The notes below the pieces were generated by a model. That model was given only the letters and a program-made list of their open reading frames with translations. It ran no database searches and had not been told where the DNA came from. A stretch of 64,000 nt of DNA from Mimachlamys varia (taxonomy: Eukaryota > Mollusca > Bivalvia > Pectinida > Pectinidae): contig OX392536.1 of assembly GCA_947623455.1 (NCBI GenBank), positions 14,317,282 to 14,381,281 of the forward strand, in the 5' to 3' direction. Shown piece by piece: positions 39,201 to 51,743 of this stretch. The translations under genes and the position numbers were made by a program. Position 1 is the first letter of the stretch; every line of letters begins with the position of its first letter.

Positions 39201-42200
39201 TATCACAATGTGACATGTTAATTATGCCTGTGAGTTTCTATATCACAATATGACATGATAATTGAGCCTGTGAGTTTTTATATCACAGTGTGACATGCTA
39301 ATTGTGCCTGTGAGTTTCTATATCACAGTGTGACATGTTAATTGTCCCTGTGAGTTTCCATATCACAGTGTGACAAACTAATTAAGCATGTGAGTTTCTA
39401 TATCACAGTGTGACATGTTAATTGTGCCTGTGAGTTTCTATATCACAGTGTGACATGTTTATTGTGCCTGTGAGTTTCTATATCACAGTGTGACATGCTA
39501 ATTTAGCCTGTGAGTTTCTTTATCACAATGTGACATGTTAATTAAGCCTGTGAGTTTCTTTATCACAGTTTGACATGTTAATTGTGCCTGTGAGTTTCTA
39601 TATCACATTGTGACATGCTAATTATGCCAGTGAGTTTCTTTATAACAGTTTGACAAGCTAATTGTGCCTGTGAGTTTCTATATCACAGTGTGACATGCTA
39701 ATTAAGCCTGTGAGTTTCTATATCACAGTGTGACATGTTAATTGTGCCTTTGTCAGCTTCTATATCACAATGTGACATGTTAATTGTGCCTGTGAGTTTC
39801 TATATCACAATGTGATATGTTAATTAAGCCTGTGAGTTTCTATATAACAGTGTGACATGTTAATTGTGCCTTGAGTTTCTTTACACAGTTTGATATGCTA
39901 ATTAAGCCTGTGAGTTTCTATATCACAGTGTGACATGCTAATTGAGCCTGTGAGTTTCTATATCACAATGTGACATGCTAATTGTGCCTGTGAGTTTCTA
40001 TATCAGTGTGACACGCTAATTAAGCCTGTGAGTTTCTATATCACAAAAACCATGCTAATTAAGCCTGTGAGTTTCTATATCACAGTGTGACATGCTAATT
40101 GTGCCTGTGAGTTTCCATATCACAGTGTGACATGCTAATTGTGCGTGTGAGTTTCTATATCCCAGTGTGACATGTTAATTGTGTCTTTGTCAGTTTCTAT
40201 ATCACAATGTGACATGTAAATTGTGCCTGTGAGTTTCTATATCACAATGTGATATGTTAATTCAGTCTGTGAGTTTCTATATAACAGTGTGACATGTTAA
40301 TTGTGCCTGTGAGTTTCTTTATCACAGTTTGACATGCTAATTGAGCCTGTGAGTTTCTATATCACAGTGTGACATGCTAATTGAGCCTGTGAGTTTCTAT
40401 ATCACAATGTGACATGCTAATTGTGCCTGTGAGTTTCTATATCACAGTGTGACACGCTAATTAAGCCTGAGAGCTTCTATATCACCATGTGACATGCTAA
40501 GTGAGCCTGTGAGTTTCTATATCACAGTGTGACATGCTAATTGAGCCTGTGAGTTTCTATATCACAGTGTGACATGTTAATTGTGCCTGTGAGTTTCTAT
40601 ATCACAGTGTGTCATGTTAATTGTGCCTGTGAGTTTCTATATCACAGTGTGACATGTTAATTGAGCCTGTGAGTTTCTATATCACAGTGTGTCATGTTAA
40701 TTGTCCCTGTGAGTTTCTATATCACAGTGTGACATGTTAATTGTGCCTGTGAGTTTCTATATCACAGTGTGACATGTTAATTGTGCCTGTGAGTTTCTAT
40801 ATCACAGTGTGACATGCTAATTGTGCCTGTGAGTTTCTATATCACAGTGTGACATGTTAATTGAGCCTGTGAGTTTCTATATAACAGTGTGACATGTTAA
40901 TTATGCCTGTGAGTTTCTATATCACAGTGTGACATGTTAATTAAGCCTGTGAGTTTCTTTATCACAGTTTGACATGATAATTAAACCTGTGAGTTTCTAC
41001 ATCACAGTGTGACATGCTTATTGAGCATGTGAGTTTCTATATCAAAGTGTGACATGCTAATTCAGCCTGTGAGTTTGTTTATCACAGTGTGACATGCTAA
41101 CTAAGCCTGTGAGTTTCTATATCACAGTGTGACATGCTAATTGTGCCTGTGAGTTTCTATATCCCAGTGTGACAGGTTAATTGTGCCTTTGTCAGTTTCT
41201 ATATCACAATGTGACATGTTAATTGTGCCTGTGAGTTTCTATATCACAATGTGACCTGTTAATTAAGCCTGTGAGTTTCTATATCACAGTGTGACATGTT
41301 AATTGTGCCTGTGAGTTTCTTTATCACAGTTTGACATGCTAATTAAGCCTGTGAGGTTCTATATCACAGTGTGACATGCTTATTAAGCCTGTGAGTTTCT
41401 ATCTGTGAGTTTCTATATCACAATGTGACATGCTAATTAAGCCTGTGAGTTTCTTTATCACAGTTTGACATGCTTATTAAGCCTGTGAGTTTCTATATCA
41501 CAGTGTGACATGCTAATTGAGCCTGTGAGTTTCTATATCACAGTGTGACATGCTAATTGTGCCTGTGAGTTTCTATATCACAGTGTGACACGCTAATTAA
41601 GCCTGAGAGCTTCTATATCACAATGTGACATGCTAATTAAGCCTGTGAGTTTCTATATCACAGTGTGACATGTTAATTGAGCCTGTGAGTTTCTATATCA
41701 CAGTGTGTCATGTTAATTGTGCCTGTGAGTTTCTATATCACAATGTGACATGCTAATTGTGCCTGTGAGTTTCTATATAACAGTGTGACATGCTAATTGT
41801 GCCTGTGAGTTTCTATATGACAGTTTGACATGCTAATTATGCCTGTGAGTTTCTATATCACAGTGTGACAAGTTAATTGTGCCTGTTAGTTTCTTTATCA
41901 CAGTGTGACATGTTAATTGTGCCTGTGAGTTTCTATATCACAGTGTGACATGTTAATTGTGCCTGTGAGTTTCTATATCATAGTGTGACATGCTAATTGA
42001 GCCTGTGAGTTTCTATATCACAATGTGATATGTTAATTAAGCCTGTGAGTTTCTATATCACAGTGTGACATGTTAATTGTGCCTGTGAGTTTCTTTATCA
42101 CAATATGACATGTTAATTGTGCCTGTGAGTTTCTATATCACAGTGTGATATGCTAATTAAGCCTGTGAGTTTCTTTATCACAGTTTGACATGCTAATTAA

Positions 42201-43163
42201 GCCTGTGAGTTTCTATATCACAGTGTGACATGCTAATTGAGCCTGTGAGTTTCTATATCACAGTGTGACATGTTAATTGTGCCTTTGTCAGCTTCTATAT
42301 CACAATGTGACATGTTAATTGTGCCTCTGAGTTTCTATATCACAATGTGATATGTTAATTAAGCCTGTGAGTTTCTATATCACAGTATGACATGTTAATT
42401 GAGCCTGTGAGTTTCTATATCACAGTGTGATATGTTAATTGTGCCTGTGAGTTTCTATATCACAGTATGACATGTTAATTGAGCCTGTGAGTTTCTATAT
42501 CACAGTGTGACATGTTAATTGAGCCTGTGAGTTTCTATATCACAGTTTGACATGTTAATTGTGCCTGTGAGTTTCTATATCACAGTTTGACATGTTAATT
42601 GAGCCTGTGAGTTTCTATATCACAGTGTGACATGTTAATTGTGCCTGTGAGTTTCTATATGACAGTTTGACATGCTAATTATGCCTGTGAGTTTCTATAT
42701 CACAGTGTGACATGTTAATTGTGCCTGTGAGTTTCTATATCACATTGTCACATGTTAATTGTGTCTGTGAGTTTCTATATCACAGTGTGGCATGTTAATT
42801 GTGCATGTGAGTTTCTATATCACAGTGTGACATGTTAATTGAGCCTGTGAGTTTCTATATCACAGTGTGTCATGTTAATTGTGCCTGTGAGTTTCTATAT
42901 CACAATGTGACATGCTAATTGAGCCTGTGAGTTTCTAAATCACAGTGTGACATGCTTATTGAGCCTGTGAGTTTCTATATCACAGTTTGACATGTTAATT
43001 GAGCCTGTGAGTTTCTATATCACAGTTTGACATGTTAATTAAGCCTGTGAGTTTCTATATCACAGTTTGACATGTTAATTGAGCCTGTGAGTTTCTATAT
43101 CACAGTGTGACATGCTAATTGTGCCTGTGAGTTTCTATATCAAGTAGTTTGATATGCTTATTG
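33242..43163. repeat. Satellite array, 40-bp unit
   Basis: Tandem array of CTGTGAGTTTCTATATCACA plus GTGTGACATGTTAATTGTGC (40 bp), about 248 units by length, all in one orientation. Recurrent variants are TTAATTG/CTAATTG, TGTGCC/TGAGCC/TTAAGCC, CACGC for CATGC, and GTGCCTTTGTCAGC. The first and last units are diverged and share CACGTAGTTTGACATGC or CAAGTAGTTTGATATGC instead of CACAGTGTGACATG (33244-33270 and 43139-43163), a longer form found only at the edges. It is the second of three unrelated satellites in the window. No coding potential is claimed. Confidence 0.97.
35690..40130. repeat. 2.22-kb higher-order repeat in the 40-bp array, two copies
   Basis: Rare variants recur at constant spacing: ACAAAAACCATGC at 35981 and 38206 (2225 bp) and at 37820 and 40043 (2223 bp), and GTGCCTTGAGTTTCTTTACA at 37643 and 39866 (2223 bp). 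Between the markers the order of variants matches closely by eye. About two copies are present; the outer limits are approximate. The 33242-35690 and 40500-43163 flanks are not part of the same order. Confidence 0.85.
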
Positions 43164-46100
43164 ACAACAGATACATGTAGACAGGACTACTAGAGCTATA
43201 CCTCTAAACACAGATACACCAACAAAGACAATGGATACATGTACACGGGACTACTAGAGCTACCTCTAAACACAGATACGCCAACAAAGGCAACAGATAC
43301 ATGTACACGGGACTACTAGAGCTATACCTCTAAACACAGATACACCAACAAAGGCAACAGATACATGTACACAGGACTACTAGAGCTATACCTCTAAACA
43401 TAGATACACCAACAAAGGCAACAGATACATGTACACAGGACTACTAGAGCTATACCTTTAAACACAGATACACCAACAAAGGCAACAGATACATGTACAC
43501 GGGACTACTAGAGCTATACCTTTAAACACAGATACACCAACAAAGGCAACAGATACATGTACACGGGACAACTAGAGCTATACCTCTAAACATAGATACA
43601 CCAACAAAGGCAACAGATACATGTACACGGGACCACTAGAGCTATACCTCTAAACATAGATACACCAACAAAGACAACAGATACATGTACACAAGACCAC
43701 TAGAGCTATACCTCTAAACATAGATACGCCACCAAAGACAACAGATACATGTACACGGGACTACTAGAGCTACCTCTAAACATAGATACACCAACAAAGG
43801 CAACAGATACATGTACACGGGACTACTATAGCTATACCTCTAAACATAGATACGCCACCAAAGACAACAGATACATGTACACGGGACTACTAGAGCTACC
43901 TCTAAACATAGATACACCAACAAAGACAACAGATACATGTACACGGGACTACTATAGCTATACCTCTAAACATAGATACGCCAACAAAGACAACAGATAC
44001 ATGTACACGGGACTACTAGAGCTACCTCTAAACATAGATACACCAACAAAGGCAACAGATACATGTACACGGGACTACTATAGCTATACCTCTAAACACA
44101 GATACGCCAACAAAGACAACAGATACATGTACACGGGACTACTAGAGCTATACCTCTAAACACAGATACGCCAACAAAGACAACAGATACATGTACACGG
44201 GACTACTAGAGCTATACCTCTAAACACAGATACGTCAACAAAGGCAACAGATACATGTACACGGGACTACTAGAGCTATACCTCTAAACATAGATACGCC
44301 AACAAAGACAACAGATACATGTACACGGGACTACTAGAGCTTTTATACCTCAAGACAACAGATACGCCAACAAAGGCAACAGATACATGTACACGGGACT
44401 ACTATAGCTATACCTCTAAACACAGATACGCCAACAAAGACAACAGATACATGTACACGGGACTACTAGAGCTATACCTCTAAACACAGATACGTCAACA
44501 AAGGCAACAGATACATGTACACGGGACTACTAGAGCTATACCTCTAAACATAGATACGCCAACAAAGACAACAGATACATGTACACGGGACTACTAGAGC
44601 TACCTCTAAACATAGATACACCAACAAAGGCAACAGATACATGTACACGGGACTACTATAGCTATACCTCTAAACACAGATACGCCAACAAAGACAACAG
44701 ATACATGTACACGGGACTACTAGAGCTATACCTCTAAACACAGATACGCCAACAAAGACAACAGATACATGTAAACGGGACTACTAGAGCTATACCTCTA
44801 AACACAGATACGCCAACAAAGACAACAGATACATGTACATGGGACTACTAGAGCTATACCTCTAAACATAGATACGCCAACAAAGACAACAGATACATGT
44901 ACACGGGACTACTAGAGCTACCTCTAAACATAGATACGCCATCAAAGACAACAGATACATGTACATGGGACTACTATAGCTATACCTCTTAACACAGATA
45001 CGCCAACAAAGACAACAGATACATGTACACGGGACTACTAGAGCTATACCTCTAAACACAGATACGTCAACAAAGACAACAGATACATGTACACGGGACT
45101 ACTAGAGCTATACCTCTAAACACAGATACACCAACAAAGACAACAGATACATGTACACGGGACTACTAGAGCTATACCTCTAAACACAGATACGCCAACA
45201 AAGACAACAGATACACCAACAAAGACAACAGATACATGTACACCGGACTACTAGAGCTATACCTCTAAACACAGATACGCCAACAAAGACAACAGATACA
45301 TGTACACCGGACTACTAGAGCTTATATACCTCTAAACATAGATACACCAACAAAGGCAACAGATACATGTACACGGGACTACTAGAGCTTATATACCTCT
45401 AAACACAGATAAGCCAACAAAGGCAACAGATACATGTACACGGGACTACTAGAGCTATACCTCTTAACACAGATACGCCAACAAAGACAACAGATACATG
45501 TACACGGGACTACTAGAGCTATACCTCTAAACATAGATACACCAACAAAGACAACAGATACATGTACACGGGACTACTAGAGCTTATATACCTCTAAACA
45601 CAGATACACCAACAAAGGCAACAGATACATGTACACGGGACTACTAGAGCTTATATACCTCTAAACATAGATACACCAACAAAGGCAACAGATACATGTA
45701 CACGGGACTACTAGAGCTTATATACATCTAAACACAGATACACCAACAAAGGCAACAGATACATGTACACGGGACTACTAGAGCTTATATACCTCTAAAC
45801 ATAGATACACCAACAAAGACAACAGATACATGTACACGGGACTACTAGAGCTATACCTCTTAACACAGATAAGCCAACAAAGACAACAGATACATGTACA
45901 CAGGACTACTAGAGCCACCTCTAAACACAGATACGCCAACAAAGACAACAGATACATGTACACAAGACTACTAGAGCTTATATACCTCTAAACATAGATA
46001 CACCAAAAAAGGCAACAGATACATGTACACGGGACTACTAGAGCTTATATACCTCTAAACATAGATACACCAACAAAGGCAACAGATACATGTACACGGG

Positions 46101-49100
46101 ACTACTAGAGCTTATATACATCTAAACACAGATACACCAACAAAGGCAACAGATACATGTACACGGGACTACTAGAGCTTATATACCTCTAAACATAGAT
46201 ACACCAACAAAGACAACAGATACATGTACACGGGACTACTAGAGCTATACCTCTTAACACAGATAAGCCAACAAAGGCAACAGATACATGTACACGGGAC
46301 TACTAGAGCCACCTCTAAACACAGATACGCCAACAAAGACAACAGATACATGTACACGGGACTACTAGAGCTTATATACCTCTAAACATAGATACACCAA
46401 AAAAGGCAACAGATACATGTACACGGGACTACTAGAGCTATACCTCTAAACACAGATACACCAACAAAGACAACAGATACATGTACACGGGACTACTAGA
46501 GCTACCTCTAAACACAGATACGCCAACAAAGGCAACAGATACATGTACACGGGACTACTAGAGCTATACCTCTAAACACAGATAAGCCAACAAAGACAAC
46601 AGATACATGTACACGGGACTACTAGAGCTATACCTCTAAACATAGATACACCAACAAAGACAACAGATACATGTACACGGGACTACTAGAGCTATACCTC
46701 TAAACATAGATACGCCAACAAAGACAACAGATACATGTACACAGGACTACTAGAGCTATATACCTCTAAACACAGATAGGCCAACAAAGGCAACAGATAC
46801 ATGTACACGGGACTACTAGAGCTTATATACCTCTAAACACAGATACGCCAACAAAGACAACAGATACATGTACACGGGACTACTAGAGCTTATATACCTC
46901 TAAACACAGATACGCCAACAAAGACAACAGATACATGTACACAAGACTACTAGAGCTTATATACCTCTAAACACAGATACGCCAACAAAGGCAACAGATA
47001 CATGTACACGGGACTACTAGAGCTTATATACCTCTAAACACAGATACGCCAAAAAAGACAACAGATACATGTACACGGGACTACTAGAGTTATACCTCTA
47101 AACATAGATACGCCAACAAAGGCAACAGATACATGTACAAGGGACTACTAGAGCTATACCTCTAAACACAGATACGCCAACAAAGGCAACAGATACATGT
47201 ACACGGGACTACTAGAGCTTATACCTCTAAACATAGATACGCCAACAAAGGCAACAGATACATGTACAAGGGACTACTAGAGTTATACCTCTAAACACAG
47301 ATACGCCAACAAAGGCAACAGATACATGTACACGGGACTACTAGAGCTATACCTCTAAACACAGATACGCCAACAAAGGCAACAGATACATGTACACGGG
47401 ACTACTAGAGCTTATATACCTCTAAACACAGATACGCCAACAAAGACAACAGATACATGTACACGGGACTACTAGAGCTATACCTCTAAACACAGATACG
47501 CCAACAAAGACAACAGATACATGTACACGGGACTACTATAGCTATACCTCTAAACACAGATACGCCAACAAAGACAACAGATACATGTACACGGGACTAC
47601 TAGAGCTATACCTCTAAACACAGATACGTCAACAAAGGCAACAGATACATGTACACGGGACTACTAGAGCTATACCTCTAAACATAGATACGCCAACAAA
47701 GACAACAGATACATGTACACAGGACTACTAGAGCTATATACCTCTAAACACAGATAGGCCAACAAAGGCAACAGATACATGTACACGGGACTACTAGAGC
47801 TTATATACCTCTAAACACAGATACGCCAACAAAGACAACAGATACATGTACACGGGACTACTAGAGCTTATATACCTCTAAACACAGATACGCCAACAAA
47901 GACAACAGATACATGTACACAAGACTACTAGAGCTTATATACCTCTAAACACAGATACGCCAACAAAGGCAACAGATACATGTACACGGGACTACTAGAG
48001 CTTATATACCTCTAAACACAGATACGCCAAAAAAGACAACAGATACATGTACACGGGACTACTAGAGTTATACCTCTAAACATAGATACGCCAACAAAGG
48101 CAACAGATACATGTACAAGGGACTACTAGAGCTATACCTCTAAACACAGATACGCCAACAAAGGCAACAGATACATGTACACGGGACTACTAGAGCTATA
48201 CCTCTAAACACAGATACTCCAACAAAGACAACAGATACATGTACACGGGACTACTAGAGCTATACCTCTAAACACAGATACGCCAACAAAGGCAACAGAT
48301 ACATGTACACGGGACTACTAGAGCTTATATACCTCTAAACACAGATACGCCAACAAAGACAACAGATACATGTACACGGGACTACTAGAGCTATACCTCT
48401 AAACACAGATACGCCAACAAAGACAACAGATACATGTACACGGGACTACTATAGCTATACCTCTAAACACAGATACACCAACAAAGACAACAGATACATG
48501 TACAAGGGACTACTATAGCTATACCTCTAAACACAGATACACCAACAAAGACAACAGATACATGTACAAGGGACTACTATAGCTATACCTCTAAACACAG
48601 ATACGCCAACAAAGGCAACAGATACATGTACACGGGACTACTAGAGCTATACCTCTAAACACAGATACGTCAACAAAGGCAACAGATACATGTACACGGG
48701 ACTACTAGAGCTTTTATACCTCAAGACAACAGATACGCCAACAAAGACAACAGATACATGTACACGGGACTACTAGAGCTATACCTCTAAACACAGATAC
48801 GCCAACAAAGGCAACAGATACATGTACACGGGACTACTAGAGCTATACCTCTAAACACAGATACGCCAACAAAGACAACAGATACATGTACACGGGACTA
48901 CTAGAGCTACCTCTTAACACAGATACGCCAACAAAGACAACAGATACATGTACACGGGACTACTAGAGCTACCTCTAAATATAGATACACCAACAAAGAC
49001 AACAGATACATGTACACCGGACTACTAGAGCTTATATACCTCTAAACACAGATACAACAACAAAGGCAACAGATAAATGTACACGGGACTACTAGAGCTA

Positions 49101-50363
49101 TACCTCTAAACATAGATACGCCAACAAAGGCAACAGATACATTACACGGGACTACTAGAGCTTATATACCTCTAAACATAGATACAACAACAAAGACAAC
49201 AGATACATGTACACGGGACTACTAGAGCTATACCTCTAAACATAGATACACCAACAAAGACAACAGATACATGTACACAGGACTACTATAGCTATACATC
49301 TAAACACAGATACAACAACAAAGGCAACAGATAAATGTACACGGGACTACTATAGCTATACCTCTAAACATAGATACGCCAACAAAGGCAACAGATACAT
49401 GTACACGGGACTACTAGAGCTATACCTCTAAACATAGATACACCAACAAAGACAACAGATACATGTACACGGGACTACTATAGCTATACCTCTAAACACA
49501 GATACGCCAACAAAGACAACAGATACATGTACACGGGACTACTAGAGCTACCTCTAAACACAGATACACCAACAAAGGCAACAGATACATGTACAAGGGA
49601 CTACTAGAACTTATATACATCTAAACACAGATACGCCAACAAAGACAACAGATACATGTACACAGGACTACTAGAGCTATATACCTCTAAACACAGATAG
49701 GCCAACAAAGGCAACAGATAAATGTACACGGGACTACTAGAGCTTATATACCTCTAAACACAGATACGCCAACAAAGACAACAGATACATGTACACGGGA
49801 CTACTAGAGCTTATATACCTCTAAACACAGATACGCCAACAAAGACAACAGATACATGTACACGGGACTACTAGAGCTTATATACCTCTAAACACAGATA
49901 CGCCAACAAAGACAACAGATACATGTACACGGGACTACTAGAGCTTATATACCTCTAAACACAGATACACCAACAAAGACAACAGATACATGTACACGGG
50001 ACTACTAGAGCTATACCTCTAAACATAGATACGCCAACAAAGACAACAGATACATGTACACGGGACTACTAGAGCTATACCTCTAAACATAGATACACCA
50101 ACAAAGGCAACAGATACATGTACACGGGACTACTAGAGCTACCTCTAAACACAGATACACCAACAAAGGCAACAGATTCATGTACACGGGACTACTAGAG
50201 CTACCTCTTAACACAGATACGCTAACAAAGGCAACAGATTCATGTACACGGGACTACTAGAGCTATACCTCTAAACACAGATACGCCAACAAAGGCAACA
50301 GATTCATGTACACGGGACTACTAGAGCTACCTCTTAACACAGATACGCTAACAAAGGCAACTG
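43164..50363. repeat. Satellite array, 64-bp unit (62/64/67-bp length classes)
   Basis: Tandem unit: AACAGATACATGTACACGGG, ACTACTAGAGCTATACCTCT, AAACACAGATACGCCAACAA and AGAC in order, 64 bp. GCTACCTC gives 62 bp and GCTTATATACCTC gives 67 bp. It holds about 112 units by length, in one orientation. Local higher-order copies are seen: GCTATATACC with GATAGGCC at 46755 and 47733 (978 bp), and a 394-bp offset between 45778-45963 and 46172-46357. The last units decay (CAGATTCATG, GATACGCTAAC) to about 50363. The mixed 62/64 spacing gives one 136-codon open frame at 43749-44159, which I treat as an artefact. Confidence 0.97.
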
Positions 50364-50993
50364 ATATACACCTACTGATAATTCCAGTGTGTTCTCGTTT
50401 ACACAACCTTGGTTACACCTATAACACTGTAGGCCGGCACCGAAAGTTTTAACAATTGAAACCAATAATAGATCACTCATCATATACTATACTCAATGAG
50501 CATGAGTTCAAACGTGAACAACAACTCGGGTCCCACAGGAATTGAACCTAGCTAACATTTACACTCACACCCGTCCATCACCCAAACACTGATTATCCGT
50601 CAACAACATTGCTTGACACCACAGAGATCTATCTTTTATTGCTCTGTCAAGAGTTATATATTACTTACTGGCTACATTGCTAGTATGTATTTTGTCTTAC
50701 TCTGGAGTTTGTCCACTGTACAACTGTTATTCTCATTTCTTAGGTAATTCAGAGCCGCCCAAGCTACTCTGAACCACCTTGCGCCACCTTGGTTACCTTA
50801 TACCACCCTGTGCCACCTTTAATTACACCACTTTGCGCCACCCGCAATACCTCTATATATAAGACCGCGTTTTTCCTCACCTCTGATGAGTTACAATCAA
50901 GTAACGAAACCAGTAAGGTTATTATAGTTAAACAACTAGGTACCCATGCAATTTGGACTACCAGGCAGTGTCTTTTCTATCAGTCATTTATAT
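50364..50993. other. Unique segment trailing the 64-bp array
   Basis: Non-satellite sequence between the decayed end of the 64-bp array and the resumed 40-bp satellite. It contains a CACC-rich stretch (50770-50850, repeated GCCACCTT/ACCACC), a TATA-like CTATATATAAG at 50852-50862, and a hammerhead-like core right after it. The order TATA-like box then ribozyme core resembles the terminal regions of some Penelope-like elements or retrozymes (inference); no reverse transcriptase is present. A sequence reading GGTTCAATTCC on the minus strand (50538-50548) matches a Pol III B box, but no convincing A box was found. Confidence 0.5.
50875..50945 (+). ncRNA. Hammerhead-ribozyme-like core
   Basis: CTGATGA (50883-50889) is followed by GTTAC, loop AATCAA, GTAAC (50890-50905, a perfect 5-bp stem II), and then GAAA (50906-50909). 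This is the conserved catalytic core of hammerhead ribozymes in the right order. A minimal stem III can form from ACC (50909-50911) and GGT (50917-50919) with loop AGTAA, giving a GUU cleavage triplet ending at 50920. Stem I is weak: the ACCU before the core can pair with AGGU at 50938-50941 only if 17 extra bases are looped out, and these fold into TAGTT/AACTA with loop AAAC. It could be a decayed ribozyme, one that works as a dimer, or a coincidence. Confidence 0.4.
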
Positions 50994-51090
50994 TGATATG
51001 CTAATTGAGCCTGTGAATTTTTATATCATATAGTTTGACATGCTTATTGAGCAATGAGTTTCTATATCACGTAGTTTGACAGCTTCTTTA
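50994..51090. repeat. Residual diverged units of the 40-bp satellite
   Basis: GATATGCTAATTGAGCCTGT, ATAGTTTGACATGCTTATTG and CACGTAGTTTGACAGC are edge-type units of the 40-bp satellite, here about 7.8 kb beyond the end of its main array. They match the edge variants at 33244-33270 and 43139-43163 better than the array interior. Confidence 0.85.
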
Positions 51091-51341
51091 TCATGAAAAG
51101 GGTAGATTACTTAGGGCGGTGTATGTACTTACGTAATTTGCAATGTTTAGCCAACTTTGGCTAACTAGTTTAAATATATTCAAAGCTAAACTTGCAACGT
51201 TTCATAAAATCTTGGCTTGATAAAAAAAGGTGTATGATAAAAACAAAGGGACATTCCTAATAATTAGTTTCGCATCACTAGCATTGTTAATTTAGGTGTT
51301 AAGTGTTGCTTTTGGAGACTTCTTTGATAGCTAGGTTTCAG
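51091..51341. other. Unique AT-rich sequence
   Basis: No gene, RNA or repeat was recognised. It lies on the intron side of the exon candidate at 51416-51583 if that exon is real. Confidence 0.4.
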
Positions 51342-51422
51342 TACAATGTTAGTTCATACCTTGTAAAGAACTAACCTTCTATTACAATGTTAGTTCATTC
51401 TTTGTTAAGACTAACCTTCTAT
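51342..51422. repeat. Tandem duplication (41 and 40 bp) carrying a splice-donor-like motif
   Basis: TACAATGTTAGTTCAT followed by CTAACCTTCTAT occurs twice, at 51342-51382 and 51383-51422. The copy next to the exon supplies its donor (minus strand AGAAG then GTTAGT); the other copy repeats the same donor motif about 40 bases downstream. Confidence 0.85.
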
Positions 51423-51583
51423 TGACATGGATCTCCAGCACGCTGTAAACATCTGATGAGTCTAAATGACCAGACAAAGAAATGTTTATAGAGCGTGCTA
51501 ACCGCCTCATCAACTCAGTCCTATTTTGTATCTCATCAGTACTTCCAGCCGACCAAGTTATGCTGTTGACACCATGTGAAGCG
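51416..51583 (-). CDS. Probable internal exon, 56 codons, unknown protein
   Basis: On the minus strand a stop-free stretch is preceded by a long pyrimidine tract and AG (CTACATTTTTTCTCAG, ending at 51584) and followed by a donor (AATAGAAG then GTTAGT, GT at 51415-51414). The exon is 168 bp, exactly 56 codons, and splits codons in the same phase at both ends. The peptide is ordinary and non-repetitive (ITWSAGSTDEIQNRTELMRR, LARSINISLSGHLDSSDVYS, LEIHVN), with two possible N-glycosylation sites (NRT, NIS), which would fit an extracellular segment. I do not recognise the family. The open frame runs further upstream to 51927, but that part is interspersed repeat. Its end phase fits the laminin-EGF exon at 28374-28569. 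Confidence 0.55.
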
Positions 51584-51684
51584 CTGAGAAAAAATGTAGA
51601 AATAAACACAATATGCATGATGTCATCAACACAATATACATTTAACATGAGGCCCAGAAGATTTATAAAAGGTAAGTGATTTAG

Positions 51685-51699
51685 GCCCATATGGCCTCT
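51685..51699 (-). repeat. Inverted 5' terminus of the ACAAGAGGCC repeat family
   Basis: The minus strand reads ACAAGAGGCCATATGGGCCT from about 51699 downward. It faces the plus-strand copy starting at 51744 head to head, with about 45 bp between them. Confidence 0.6.
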
Positions 51700-51743
51700 T
51701 GTTTTACTATCACATGGACATTTATACCTTTGACCAGGAGAGG

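Noticed and set aside
43749..44159. 136-codon open frame in the 64-bp satellite
   Set aside because: It is composed only of satellite units; it stays open because alternating 62/64-bp units sum to a multiple of three.
50530..50560. tRNA gene or SINE suggested by GGTTCAATTCC on the minus strand
   Set aside because: The B-box match is good, but the T-stem pairs poorly and no A box lies at the expected distance upstream.
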